From: Linanthus parryae
Taxonomy: Eukaryota > Streptophyta > Magnoliopsida > Ericales > Polemoniaceae
NCBI GenBank assembly: GCA_023055425.1
Contig: JALGPY010000002.1
Location: forward strand, 46,238,821 to 46,302,820
Reading direction: 5' to 3'
Length of the DNA: 64,000 bases
The notes beneath the pieces are model-generated. The model was not told the origin of the DNA, ran no database searches, and saw only the letters and a program-made list of their open reading frames with translations. Numbering within the stretch: position 1 is the stretch's first letter; each line of letters begins with the position of its first letter. Shown here in pieces: positions 48,342 to 57,409 of the stretch. The position numbers and the translations under genes were made by a program.

Positions 48342-49854
48342 CACGCTATATAGACTTGAAATAGATTTGGTAATTAATTTATATGATTAATTAATTAGAA
48401 TGATCACTTTGCAACACCTTGCAAACTTAGTAGGACTAATTCGCAAGGAAGGTACTAAACCGAATTCTAGTAGGACTAGAATGGGTCCTTTAGGCAGTTG
48501 GCAAGGATTTGTTGGACTATATAAAGGATAATCCTTCCTTCCTTCCCACACTTATGAGCCTTTAGTTCATAACTTGAGTGGGAGAGAACAAAAAAGGAGA
48601 GAGCAAGCAAGCAAGAGGGACCCATCCGCCCCCTTGCCGCCGCCCCATCCCGTCGGCCCAAACAAGGGGGCCGATCCTCCTTGTTTCCTCGCGTTGTGTG
48701 ATATCTTCTTCCTCTTCCTCCATTCCGGGATACCAAAAAGGAGAAGGAAGATCTAGATTTCAACTCTAGGCGTGGATCAACTATAGAGAACGTGACACAA
48801 TTCGCGTTACAAGTCATCACAGGAGAAATCCTAAGGTGTGTAACATGATTTCTTCCCTTACCATCGTTATGTATCTTGTCCTGTGATCCTTGGAGGGTAT
48901 TGCATGGATAATATTTATTTTTCCGCTGCGTATCCATGATCAAAACCCTACAGTGCTTAGGGATGTAAACGAACCAAGCCGTTCGCGAACAACTCGTGTT
49001 CGATTCGCTAAAAGCCGTTCGTGTTTGGTTCGGCCAATTAATCAAACAAACCCAAACACGAAAAAGTGTTCGTTTTTCTAAACGAGCCGAACCGAGCCGA
49101 ACTAAAGGCTCGTTCGTTATTGTTCCCGAACACATTATAGTAATATATTTTTGTATATAATTATCTATTGTTAGACCAAAACTAAATTATTGATATTTTT
49201 CAGTTTATGACTAATTGCTTAAATTATGGCATAATTTATATAGAATATATACTAAAATAGTAATTTGACCCGTTAATTGATTTATTGCAATAGCAGAAGG
49301 TAACTCAATATTATAACAGTATAAATAATTACTTTATTCTTCTAAAAATATAAGAAATCATTACTTTACTATTTATTTCATTATACTATATAAGAATCAT
49401 CGAGGGTTGACTCTCAAACAGATTGTGTTTGTGGCTTTGAGCACTGGTCTAGAGAACAACAGGAGTTACAGGACGACGAAGGGGAAGACTCGGCATCAGA
49501 GTCCTCACCAGTTTCCACACCACGATCGTTGTGCATCCCCCTCCTTTCACTCTATCACGTCAGATCAGTTATGCTTTTTTTCAAGATTTCGGATATAAGA
49601 TGATTCCAATCTGTTTGTTCTATCTTCATACTTCCCTGCATTGACTTGCGAAATCGGATCTTAATTTTGTGTAATTTTGCGAAAACGGATCTTTTTGTCT
49701 CATATACCGTCATTGATCTGGACTTTTCACTTCTCCTAATCATTCATCCTTCTGGACTATGAATTTTTTTAGGAAAATCACCTAGTAGTGAGTACTTCAA
49801 ATTTGCATCTAACCATTGTACGCCAAAAACTTCAGAACGGTTGTAATCTAATGG

Positions 49855-50002
49855 TAGCCTCTTCTTGTGACAGTAACTAGCACTGCCTTCTATCAGTGAT
49901 ACATTATGTTATTGTAACTTATATGATCAAATTGTATAAGTTAAAATAACATAATGTATCACTGATAGAAGGCAGTGCTAGTTACTGTCACAAGAAGACG
50001 CC
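49855..50002. repeat. Near-perfect long inverted repeat (hairpin) inside the hAT element
   Basis: Arms of at least 53 bp, starting CTTCTTGTGACAGTAACTAG at 49,861 and ending with its exact complement at 49,997, match without mismatch. With one mismatch they extend three or four bases further. The loop (about 30 bp) itself contains ACTTATA...TATAAGT and can pair. It could be a foldback MITE or a transcribed small-RNA hairpin. Confidence 0.88.
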
Positions 50003-50659
50003 CTAACCCAACACTAAAACCACAAAACCCATCTCACCCGTAGTCCTAACAAACCCCATAAGACCACAATTCAAACCCAAATCTCCAGAACCCAGAAAAA
50101 ATTACAACAAAATAAGCTTAACCCATCATCAAGAACCTAACCTGTTGGAAGCTCTTGACCGTCTTCCCAATGTTCCGACCCACCTGCGGCAACTTCTTGG
50201 GCCCAGAACAAGCGCTGCAATGCCGGCTATCACCACCATTTTATTTCTTCATGCTTAATTTTTTTTGTGGAGTCTTGATCCTCTTGGACGTTGGGTACAT
50301 TGATGGGTTGAATTAAGATTCCAATTTGATTATGCTTGTACAATGGCCAGTTTGGGTCCACCAATTTGATCATGCTTGTGCTTCTTATATAGTTAACCTG
50401 GCACTTGTAGTTTATTTCTTCCTTCTTTGAAATAGCTAAAGAATATTATGTCTACTGATATCAAACAACATGAGCATCTTGAGAGAAAAAGAACTAGAAA
50501 CAGAAACAGGGCCATATTTGAAGATAAATTAAAAACATCATGGTATTGGTGGTAGTAATTTAGTAGAGTTTCATTAGGACTAGACTTCATCCAACTGGAA
50601 TTTTCTTCTTCTACTGCTGCTAAGGTTCAAATTGTTTTCTTCTTCTACTTTCTGCAGGT

Positions 50660-52440
50660 ATGTCTTCTACACAAATTGAAGTAGTACCTATGGATACTGC
50701 TGATGAAGGACAGGTTGCTCCTGGCAATATTGTTGATTTAGACGCTGAGAAAAATGATGAAGCTATGCAGAAACCTTTCCAGAAGAAGTCAAGAAAGAAG
50801 ACTTCTAAAGTTTGGGAAGATTTCATTGTGATTGTACTTCCTGATGATTCAAAGAAAGCAGAGTGCATATTTTGCAAGGAAATGTTCACTTTGATACCTA
50901 GCGGTGTAACCACTCACTTGGGTCGCCATCTCAAAAATTGTCTAAAGAGAAGCAATGGCAAAGCACAACAACATCTTCTGCTTCCATCTGGTGGGAATTC
51001 TAATTCTAACGACCTGACAACATTCAAATATTATCATTCAAAGGTCAGGGAAGCTGCTTCACATATGATACTTTTTCATGAATACCCTTTTATGATGATG
51101 GAGCATGCATTGTTCAACAAGTTCATGAAGACAGCGTCTCCGTACTGGCAGAAGATCACTCGAGCTACAGCAAGGTCAGACTGCATTGCTACCTATGAGA
51201 TTGAGAAGAAAAGGCTGAAGGATAGTCTAAAAAAAGTCAGCAGAATTGGAATCACAACAGATTTGTGGAAATCAGGACAAAAGATTCAGTACATGGTCGT
51301 CACTGGACATTTCATTGATGAAGATTGGAAGCTCCAGAAGCGAGTTTTGAACTTTTGCAATGTGCCTCCACCACATAGTGGTGTTATCATTGCATATGCC
51401 CTTCACAAGTGTTTAGTTGATTGGGGTATTGAGAGCAAGGTCTCAACTATCACGGTTGACAATGCTTCTTACAATGATGTAGCTTTGCGAATTTTGAAAG
51501 AAACTTTTGCATTGAGAAAGAAATTGTTCTTCGGCGGAAAGATCTTCCACGTGCGTTGTTGTGCGCATATTGTGAATCTCTTGGTGCAAGACGGACTGAG
51601 CGAGATTGGAGATATTGTGGATACTATTCGAGATGGGATCAAATACTTGAGGTATTCAGAATCAAGACTTAATAAATTCAGTGAAATTGCAAAACATTTG
51701 CAGTTACCGTCGAAGAAGCTGATTTTAGATTGCCCAACAAGATGGAATGGGACATATTTTATGCTAGCTTCGGCCCTAAAGTTCAAGGATGTCTTTCCCA
51801 TGTTCCAAGAGAGGGATTCAAGTTTCATCTATGTTCCAACAATTGAAGATTGGGTGAAGATTGAGAATATATGCCAGTTCTTGGGGATTTTTCATGATGT
51901 CACAGAGATCATATCTGGAAGTGAGTATCCTACCTCTAATCTTTTCTTAAGTGAAGTTTGGAGAATTAAGGAAATCTTGAATGAGAAGTCAGGTGATGAA
52001 AATCCCTACATTAGGGCAATGACTTTAAAAATGAGAGCCAAGTTTGATAAATATTGGGGAGAATGCAATATGTTGATTGCTATTTCTGCTATACTCGATC
52101 CGAGATACAAGATGGCGCTTGTTGAATTCTGCTTTCCTGTCATATATGCACCAGAGGAAGGTGCAAAGAATGTAAAACTGGTGCTTGCTGCTCTGAAAGA
52201 GCTCTATGAAGACTATGTTGTTGCCTACACTTCAAGTGCACAAGATACGGTGCAAGCGTTGCTTTGTGGGTCTGATTGGGTACGCGCTTTACATGGACTT
52301 AAGAGAGCAACCAAAGTAAGATTATCCATCACTTGCTAGTTCTGTGATATATATTGAGACATATATTAACTAGTTTTTTTTTTTATATTTTTATCTTACA
52401 GGGTAATGGCGAATCTTATGAGGAGGTGAAATTGACCTAA
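50660..52440 (+). pseudogene. hAT-family transposase, C-terminally truncated
   Basis: The predicted protein joins 50,660-52,315 to 52,402-52,440 through a GT-AG intron (GTAAG...TTACAG) in phase, giving about 564 residues. A pyrimidine-rich acceptor (CTGCAG) lies just before the start, suggesting a leader intron. Residues 35-100 hold a BED zinc finger (C-IF-C...H-LGR-H). The catalytic core includes GITTDLWKS (about 193), TITVDNASYND (about 268), VRCCAHIVNLLVQDGL (about 296) and DCPTRWNGTYFML (about 353). A DUF4413-like segment follows (MRAKFDKYWG...ISAILDPRYKM, about 442-470). The hAT dimerisation domain that closes Ac-type transposases is absent, so activity is unlikely without recombination. 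Confidence 0.85.
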
Positions 52441-53306
52441 AAATTCTACGACGAGTTAATGAAACCAGGTATAGAGTGTGTTGTGATCCTATATTATAAA
52501 AAATTAATCATTTATTTTGTTTTACTGACTACAACTTTCTTATCTTATGCCAGATATTTAAATTCCTTAGATAAAAAACTTGAAGAATAATGGATCCTTT
52601 GATGAAGGAACTGAAGATTGAAGAATAAAAATAAATGAATAATGGTCGATGACCACTCGATAAAGGAGCTGGTGGCTCTTTATCTTTCTGAAGTTTTTCC
52701 AGTAGAATTGTAGGAATAATAAAAATCCCACCAATTTTGGTGGTCTACAGAGTACTTGTAATGTTTTTTGGATGTTCTGACTTGCATAATCAAACTATGA
52801 GTGCTTTGAGATTTTCTTTATCAATTCATTTCTTTGAGTTTAAACGTTTTGTGTCATTGACATGCATATTGTAATTAAAAAATTATGAATTATCACGTTT
52901 ATTCGAAAAATACAAGTTCGTCGAGCCAAACTCGAGCCCATAAACGAGCTAGCTAAACGAGCCACGATCCGAACAACGAACAACTCGAGCCCTAAACGAG
53001 CCGAACTCAAACAAATATTTTTTGTTCGACTCGAGTTCGTGTTCGACTCGTTTAGCAGCCAAGTTAAACGAGCCAAACTCAAACAAGCGATATTCGGTTC
53101 GGCTCGGCTCGTTTACAGCCCTAACAGTTCTCTCTCACTTGTTGTTGCATCTACACAGGACACTACCAAACACCCTCCAACTCCATACATGCACTACCCA
53201 ACAAAGCCTTTTGAAAACCAAAAAAATCAACATAAATTGCTTTCCCTTTTTTCACGTCTTTTCGTCTTCGTCCTTTCACCTGCGTGCTCCACCGGATCGT
53301 GAACCT

Positions 53307-53319
53307 GGCTCTGATACCA
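53307..53319 (-). promoter_or_regulatory. Primer-binding site of the outer LTR element
   Basis: The minus strand reads TGGTATCAGAGCC two bases after the LTR end at 53,322, the initiator-Met tRNA site of plant copia-type elements. Confidence 0.88.
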
Positions 53320-53321
53320 CT

Positions 53322-53834
53322 TGTTTGGTAATTATTCGTCGACCCGAATCCCCGCCGCAATGGAAGCAAAAACAACGCCACACGATCACATACTCAACAC
53401 ACGCAATTTAGGAGAAGGCAAAACGATAACATAGAATTTAATTTTGTTCGGCAAACTCGCCTACATCCACGAGAGGAGGAGAATTTCACTATATCAACGA
53501 GGGAATACATCGTAGGGGAGAGACAACTCAATTCGTGGACAACGTCGACACGGTACTCTCTTCCTCATGGCCTACAACCATGAAACCCTAACCTCTCACA
53601 TCTGCTCAAAGATATCTCACTATATTCTCTCTCACCACTCCTCTCCTCAATTAGAACTATTGTAGAGCTGTCTATAAATAGGCCACACCGACTTGCTCTC
53701 CAAGTAATCTTAACTGTACAAATATTATGAAATAAACTAATAAGGAATACTAGTAGATTCCAAATTCTACTAGTTTCCAAAAACAAGAATTTCCTAATAT
53801 TTCCAAAACACAGAATCAAGAAAAAAACCAAACA
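53322..53834 (-). repeat. 5' LTR of the outer element
   Basis: On the plus strand it reads TGTTTGG...CCAAACA, perfect short inverted termini. It matches the interrupted LTR at 30,758-37,258. Confidence 0.87.
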
Positions 53835-53839
53835 CCTCT

Positions 53840-54408
53840 TCCTTCTAACATATGTATCTTCTCCTGATAAACTATCCCTCACCCGTCGCCTTTTCATTTG
53901 GCCGTCGCTGCGCCAAGATGTAATTGACTTCGTGGCCATCGACGGAAATAAGGTAACCCTTTATCTGAATCTCGCACCTTCTCTCCTCTTTTCTCTCTAT
54001 CCCCTTTTGTGCCTCACTCAAATGCTCTCCCTTTTGATGTTGTTTTGTAACTGACAATTGTCTGATTTTACATATTTTGTGGCTTCATATTTTCCATACT
54101 GCACACATTCATATTGGTTAATGTTCTTGGTGAACTCGTATTTCTGAAAGTTAGTGATTAGGTCTCCAAACCTGTACAATTTTGTTGAACTGCGTGTAAA
54201 ATGTTTCAATCGGCTTATGTTTGTCTCTCATTTTACCACTCTGAATTTGTCAATGTTTAGTGTGATTCAATTTCGGAATCAACATTCATAGCTTCGGAAG
54301 ATTAGCAATTCCTGATTCCTTTCTAAGATTATTATCTACCAACATCCAAGTGCATGCCCCCTTTCTCAATAAAGCTTCTCTGGTTTCTTACATATGAATA
54401 AATCTTGC
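53840..54408. other. Stretch without a recognisable gene, possible host sequence
   Basis: It lies between two LTR elements and would have been contiguous with 30,752 on its left and 56,219 on its right before insertion. A short frame ending at GAAATAAG|GTAACC (about 53,952) looks like an exon edge, but it is too short to support a gene. Confidence 0.35.
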
Positions 54409-54774
54409 TGTTGAATATGACTTGAAGTCAAAGGCGGCTGAGGGATTTAGGAAACAAATTGGGCGTCCAACTTTGGCAGTTTTTGGGTTGTTTCCTTATC
54501 AATTCTATAGTCATTTTTGGGATGTCTTGGGACTAAGTCAGTCATATATGTCTATATAAGGGACCTAGGTTGTGTCTAAACATTGTGGGTTGTCACTATG
54601 GCTTTTGGCCATAGTGTGGATTGTATTCGTATCGTTTCTCTCTAATAAATTGGGGTTTTTCAGGTCGTGGAGGTAGCCAGCTCATCGCTAGTGAACCACG
54701 TTATATCGGTTGTGTTATTGTGTTCTTGTTTCGTCTATTATCATCGTCCTCTAAGATCTGTCCGGATCATAAAA
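54409..54774 (+). repeat. 5' LTR of the short copia-type element
   Basis: It matches 55,840-56,213 apart from a 13-bp internal duplication and scattered substitutions. A TATA motif CTATATAAGGG lies at about 54,552-54,562, followed by CTAAACATTGTGGG near the expected start. Confidence 0.85.
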
Positions 54775-54777
54775 AAC

Positions 54778-54788
54778 TGGTATCAGAG
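54778..54788 (+). promoter_or_regulatory. Primer-binding site (initiator Met tRNA)
   Basis: TGGTATCAGAG lies three bases past the 5' LTR. The same phrase recurs at about 54,820 (CTGGTATCAGAGC), a short duplication. Confidence 0.82.
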
Positions 54789-54985
54789 TCAGGTCAAGGG
54801 GATCACCAGTTTTAACAAACTGGTATCAGAGCTTGCGTTGCGATGTTCCAAGATCAAGGTAGAGCTATAGGGTTAGTGTTTCACAATCCGTGAAATTCAT
54901 ATTTAGGGTTTCGCGATCAAGGTGGAGCACGCGTTTGGAGGTTACAGATCTTGACAAGGAGCTGTAGAGAAGATGACCGGGGGGG

Positions 54986-55100
54986 ATGACCAAGATCGAA
55001 AATTTCACGGGGAGAAACAACTTCAGCTTATGGCAGATCAAGGTACCTGCTTTGTTGAATAAGGAAGGCATGTGGTTGCCATTGGCGGAAGATAAAGAGG
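54986..55100 (+). pseudogene. Copia gag N-terminal fragment
   Basis: The frame reads MTKIENFTGRNNFSLWQ and then KVPALLNKEGMWLPLAE, matching the conserved start of copia gag (KxxKFDGxNFxxWK). Similarity fades after about 40 codons and the following sequence is unrelated or repetitive. Confidence 0.72.
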
Positions 55101-55473
55101 GGGCTTATAGAACCACCACCGCTGAGTTTGAGTCTCAGCAAGAGGGGACGCGACAGAGGGCTGCGTATGGGCGTTCAGGTAGTCAGAGTTCCGGCACGAT
55201 ATGGCGGCCAAGGGAAGCTATTGTGACGTCTGTTCAAACAGTAGAGAAAAGAGATATTGGTGGACGAAGGATGAACTCAGGATCTGCAGTGTTTGGTTGC
55301 AGGTGGAGGGTACTTCGGAGGATGGTCTAGTTCTCTAAGCCCCGTTGGGGGGTATGGAATCTGTGCTCTTGACGAGCAGGCGGATTTGGCATGGGGGAGT
55401 CTCTGACGAGGGACACGACACGTGTAGGGCGTGCAAGGGGGCGCGTATGATGCGCGCTGGGGGGGGGGAGATT

Positions 55474-55750
55474 TTGCAGGAATTCGGTGGGAATTGGAGC
55501 AATTTCGCAAAACGTTGCAGGAATTCGGCGAGACTTGGAACAACGTGCTGGGGGGTTTGTTGTAGGGACTCGGTGGGAGCCGGAAAAACAAACAAATCTT
55601 GTTGTAGGAACTTGGTGGGAGTTGGATCAACATGCAGGGGATTCGACTGCAGGAACTCGGCCGTAGTTGTAGCATCGATAGGGTTCGATTGGAGGAACTA
55701 GACGGGGGTGGGAGCATAGCTGGGGGCACACGTTGCAGGATCTTGGCGAA
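55474..55750 (+). repeat. Seven degenerate units of 41-45 bp, coding-type
   Basis: Units start at about 55,474, 55,515, 55,560, 55,602, 55,647, 55,689 and 55,733 with TTGCAGGAACTCGGTGGGA-like sequence. Steps between the second and sixth units are 45, 42, 45 and 42, all multiples of three. The shared frame reads LQELGGSW-like repeats, interrupted by TAG in place of CAG in units 3 and 4. Confidence 0.75.
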
Positions 55751-55839
55751 GAAGGAGAAACTTGTGAATTTGGGGTTATTGGAGAGAAGCATCGGTTCAG
55801 GTTCGGGTTGCTGAGATGATTCAAGTCAAGGTGGAGATT

Positions 55840-56213
55840 TGTTGAATATGACTTGAAGTCAAAGGCGGCAAGAGTCAAAGGCGGCTGAGAGATTTAAAAA
55901 ACAAATTGGGCGTCTAACTTTGGCAGTTTTTGGGTTGTTTCCTTATCAGTTCTTTAGTCGTTTTTGGGATTTCTTTGGACTAAGTCAGTCCTATATGTCT
56001 ATATAAGGGACCTAGGTTGTGTCAAAACATTGTGGGTTGTCACTATGGCTTTTGGCCATAGTGTGGATTGTATTCGTATCGTTTCTCTCTAATAAATTGG
56101 GGTTTTTCAGGTCATGGAGGTAACTATCTCATCGCTAGTGAACCACGTTATATCGGTTGTGTTCTTGTTTCGTCTATTATCATCGTCCTCTAAGATCTGC
56201 CCGGATCATAACA
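55840..56213 (+). repeat. 3' LTR of the short copia-type element
   Basis: It starts directly after the purine tract and ends CATAACA; see the 5' LTR at 54,409. Confidence 0.85.
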
Positions 56214-57328
56214 GTTGCTCCTTTTATTGCATTACTCTTCTGTTCTAGCTTCGCAAACATGTGTAAAGTTGAATTACAGCAATTTAGTGTGTATTTGAAT
56301 TGTATTATCTTGATGTGGTCTTGTAAGATTCTCTCATGGTCTTCTCTGCATATTTTTTCCTATGCTCTATAAGCTCTCTGTCATTTGAAATTTGCAATTT
56401 TCTTAATTCATATATTCAATTTAAGTGCATATTTGCTGGACAGAAACTGTGGTTGTAGTCTATATGACTCTATATTTGTTATCTTTGCTGAATAGAAAGC
56501 ATTTTAAATTTTATGTAGGACAAGTTGACATACATGTTTGTATGTTTATCCGTTTTATGTGGAAAAATGATGGTTTTCTACCTTTTAAGTTGCATCATCT
56601 TACTGGTTCAAAGCTTTATCACATAAACTCTTAGTCTACCTTCCGACTGAGAGAAGATAGAGCTAGAAAAAAGTACTTTAGACTTAAAAGTTAAAAGCAA
56701 AGTTACCCGAACTTGGTAGCATGTATCATGTTGGGTGTACAATCATCACTGCTTTTGAATAATTCCGGGAATGTTCATTCTCTTCCCAACTGCTAACTTA
56801 ACATTATGAATTTTTTTCAATGGTTTGAAATTTATGGGGTGATTTGCAGGCTACTGCATTAGAGCATGAAATTACCCAGTACATCTCTTCTCACTTGCTA
56901 ACTTACGTTTTGAATTTTTCAATGGTTTGAAATCTATGAGGTGATTTGCAGGCTACTGCATTAGAGCATGAAATTACCCAGTACACATCGAAGAGCAGCA
57001 ACTATGAATTTCACGTTATTAAAGAAAAAATAATATAACTTTTAACAAAATTGTGAAAAGTTCAATGTTTGAATATACTTAGATTTGTATGTCATAAAGC
57101 TACCCAGGTGGAGTTTCTTTTTGAGTCAATTTATAGTAGATTATTATGTTATTTTTTCAATTTGTTCCTTCAGCTTCAATTTTACCTTCACTGTTTCTAG
57201 ACTTCATTAAGCATGAAAAAAATCATATGATTTTGGTGAATCCAATGAAGTACGTGTGGAAGTTAATGAGCGTGGTGCCATTACACATACATGTCAGTTA
57301 ATGAATGATGTAAACTCATTACATATAA
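56214..57328. other. Stretch without a recognisable gene, possible host sequence with a duplicated exon-like piece
   Basis: AT-rich sequence with a tandem duplication at 56,785-56,984 described separately. No protein domain is recognisable. Confidence 0.4.
56785..56984 (+). repeat. Tandem duplication, unit about 100 bp, ending in an acceptor plus short open segment
   Basis: Both units contain CAATGGTTTGAAAT(T/C)TATG, GTGATTTGCAG and GCTACTGCATTAGAGCATGA. The TTTGCAG|GCT junction looks like a splice acceptor, and what follows reads ATALEHEITQY in both copies. It may be a duplicated intron end plus exon start of a host gene whose other exons I could not identify. Confidence 0.7.
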
Positions 57329-57371
57329 CTAGTCGTATGCCCGCGCGATGCGCGGTAGTAATATAGAAATG

Positions 57372-57409
<38 letters not shown>

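Larger units (their letters stand above)
38618..48952 (+). mobile_element. Full-length Ty1/copia retrotransposon, pol inactivated
   Basis: 5' LTR 38,618-40,043, primer-binding site, gag-pol remnant, polypurine tract, 3' LTR from 45,673 to 48,952 (holding a nested LTR element at 46,494-48,341). A perfect 5-bp duplication GTGCT flanks it at 38,613-38,617 and 48,953-48,957. Without the nested insertion the two LTRs are 1,426 and about 1,427 bp and differ at only a few percent of positions by eye. The insertion is thus fairly young, yet the coding region has several stops. The domain order protease-integrase-RT-RNase H defines copia. Confidence 0.93.
45673..48952 (+). repeat. Copia 3' LTR, interrupted at 46,494-48,346
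   Basis: 45,673-46,493 and 48,347-48,952 align with the 5' LTR. The break lies in TCACA(C/A)GCTATATAGA and carries the 5-bp duplication CACGC of the nested element. Confidence 0.92.
48958..53123 (+). mobile_element. hAT (Ac-type) element with transposase gene lacking its C-terminus
   Basis: The left end is TAGGGATGTAAACGAACCAA and the right end is the complement of TAGGGCTGTAAACGAGCCGA. Subterminal sequence repeats the GAGCCGAAC/CGTTCG family of motifs at both ends (48,970-49,120; 52,915-53,115). A BED-plus-hAT-core transposase is encoded on the plus strand. The left flank is now the copia GTGCT duplication; comparing the pre-copia flank GATGTGCT with the right flank ACAGTTCT gives only a poor octamer match, so the target duplication is not confirmed. 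Confidence 0.85.
30758..53834 (-). mobile_element. Small non-coding copia-type LTR element, split by nested insertions
   Basis: The two LTRs are 30,758-37,258 (interrupted) and 53,322-53,834, about 515 bp each without the insertion. Both start TGTTKG and end CAACA/CAAACA on the plus strand. The outer flanks carry a perfect 5-bp duplication CCTCT at 30,753-30,757 and 53,835-53,839. A 13-base site complementary to initiator-Met tRNA lies just inside the right LTR, so the element is on the minus strand. The body (37,259-38,617 plus 53,124-53,321, about 1.55 kb) encodes no gag or pol. It is a short derivative mobilised in trans. It is the oldest member of the stack: its LTRs differ by roughly a tenth by eye. 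Confidence 0.82.
54409..56213 (+). mobile_element. Short non-autonomous copia-type LTR element with gag start and a coding-type repeat
   Basis: LTRs at 54,409-54,774 and 55,840-56,213 begin TGTTGAATATGACTTG. The 3' LTR ends CATAACA while the 5' LTR ends CATAAAA. A primer site TGGTATCAGAG follows the 5' LTR and a purine tract AGGTGGAGATT precedes the 3' LTR. Flanks CTTGC and GTTGC match at four of five bases. The 3' LTR carries an extra copy of AGTCAAAGGCGGC. The 1.07-kb interior has the first part of a copia gag and a seven-fold repeat, and no pol. Confidence 0.85.

Noticed and set aside
48958..53123. 8-bp target duplication for the hAT element
   Set aside because: The flanks GATGTGCT (reconstructed at 38,610-38,617) and ACAGTTCT match at only four of eight positions, so I do not claim it.
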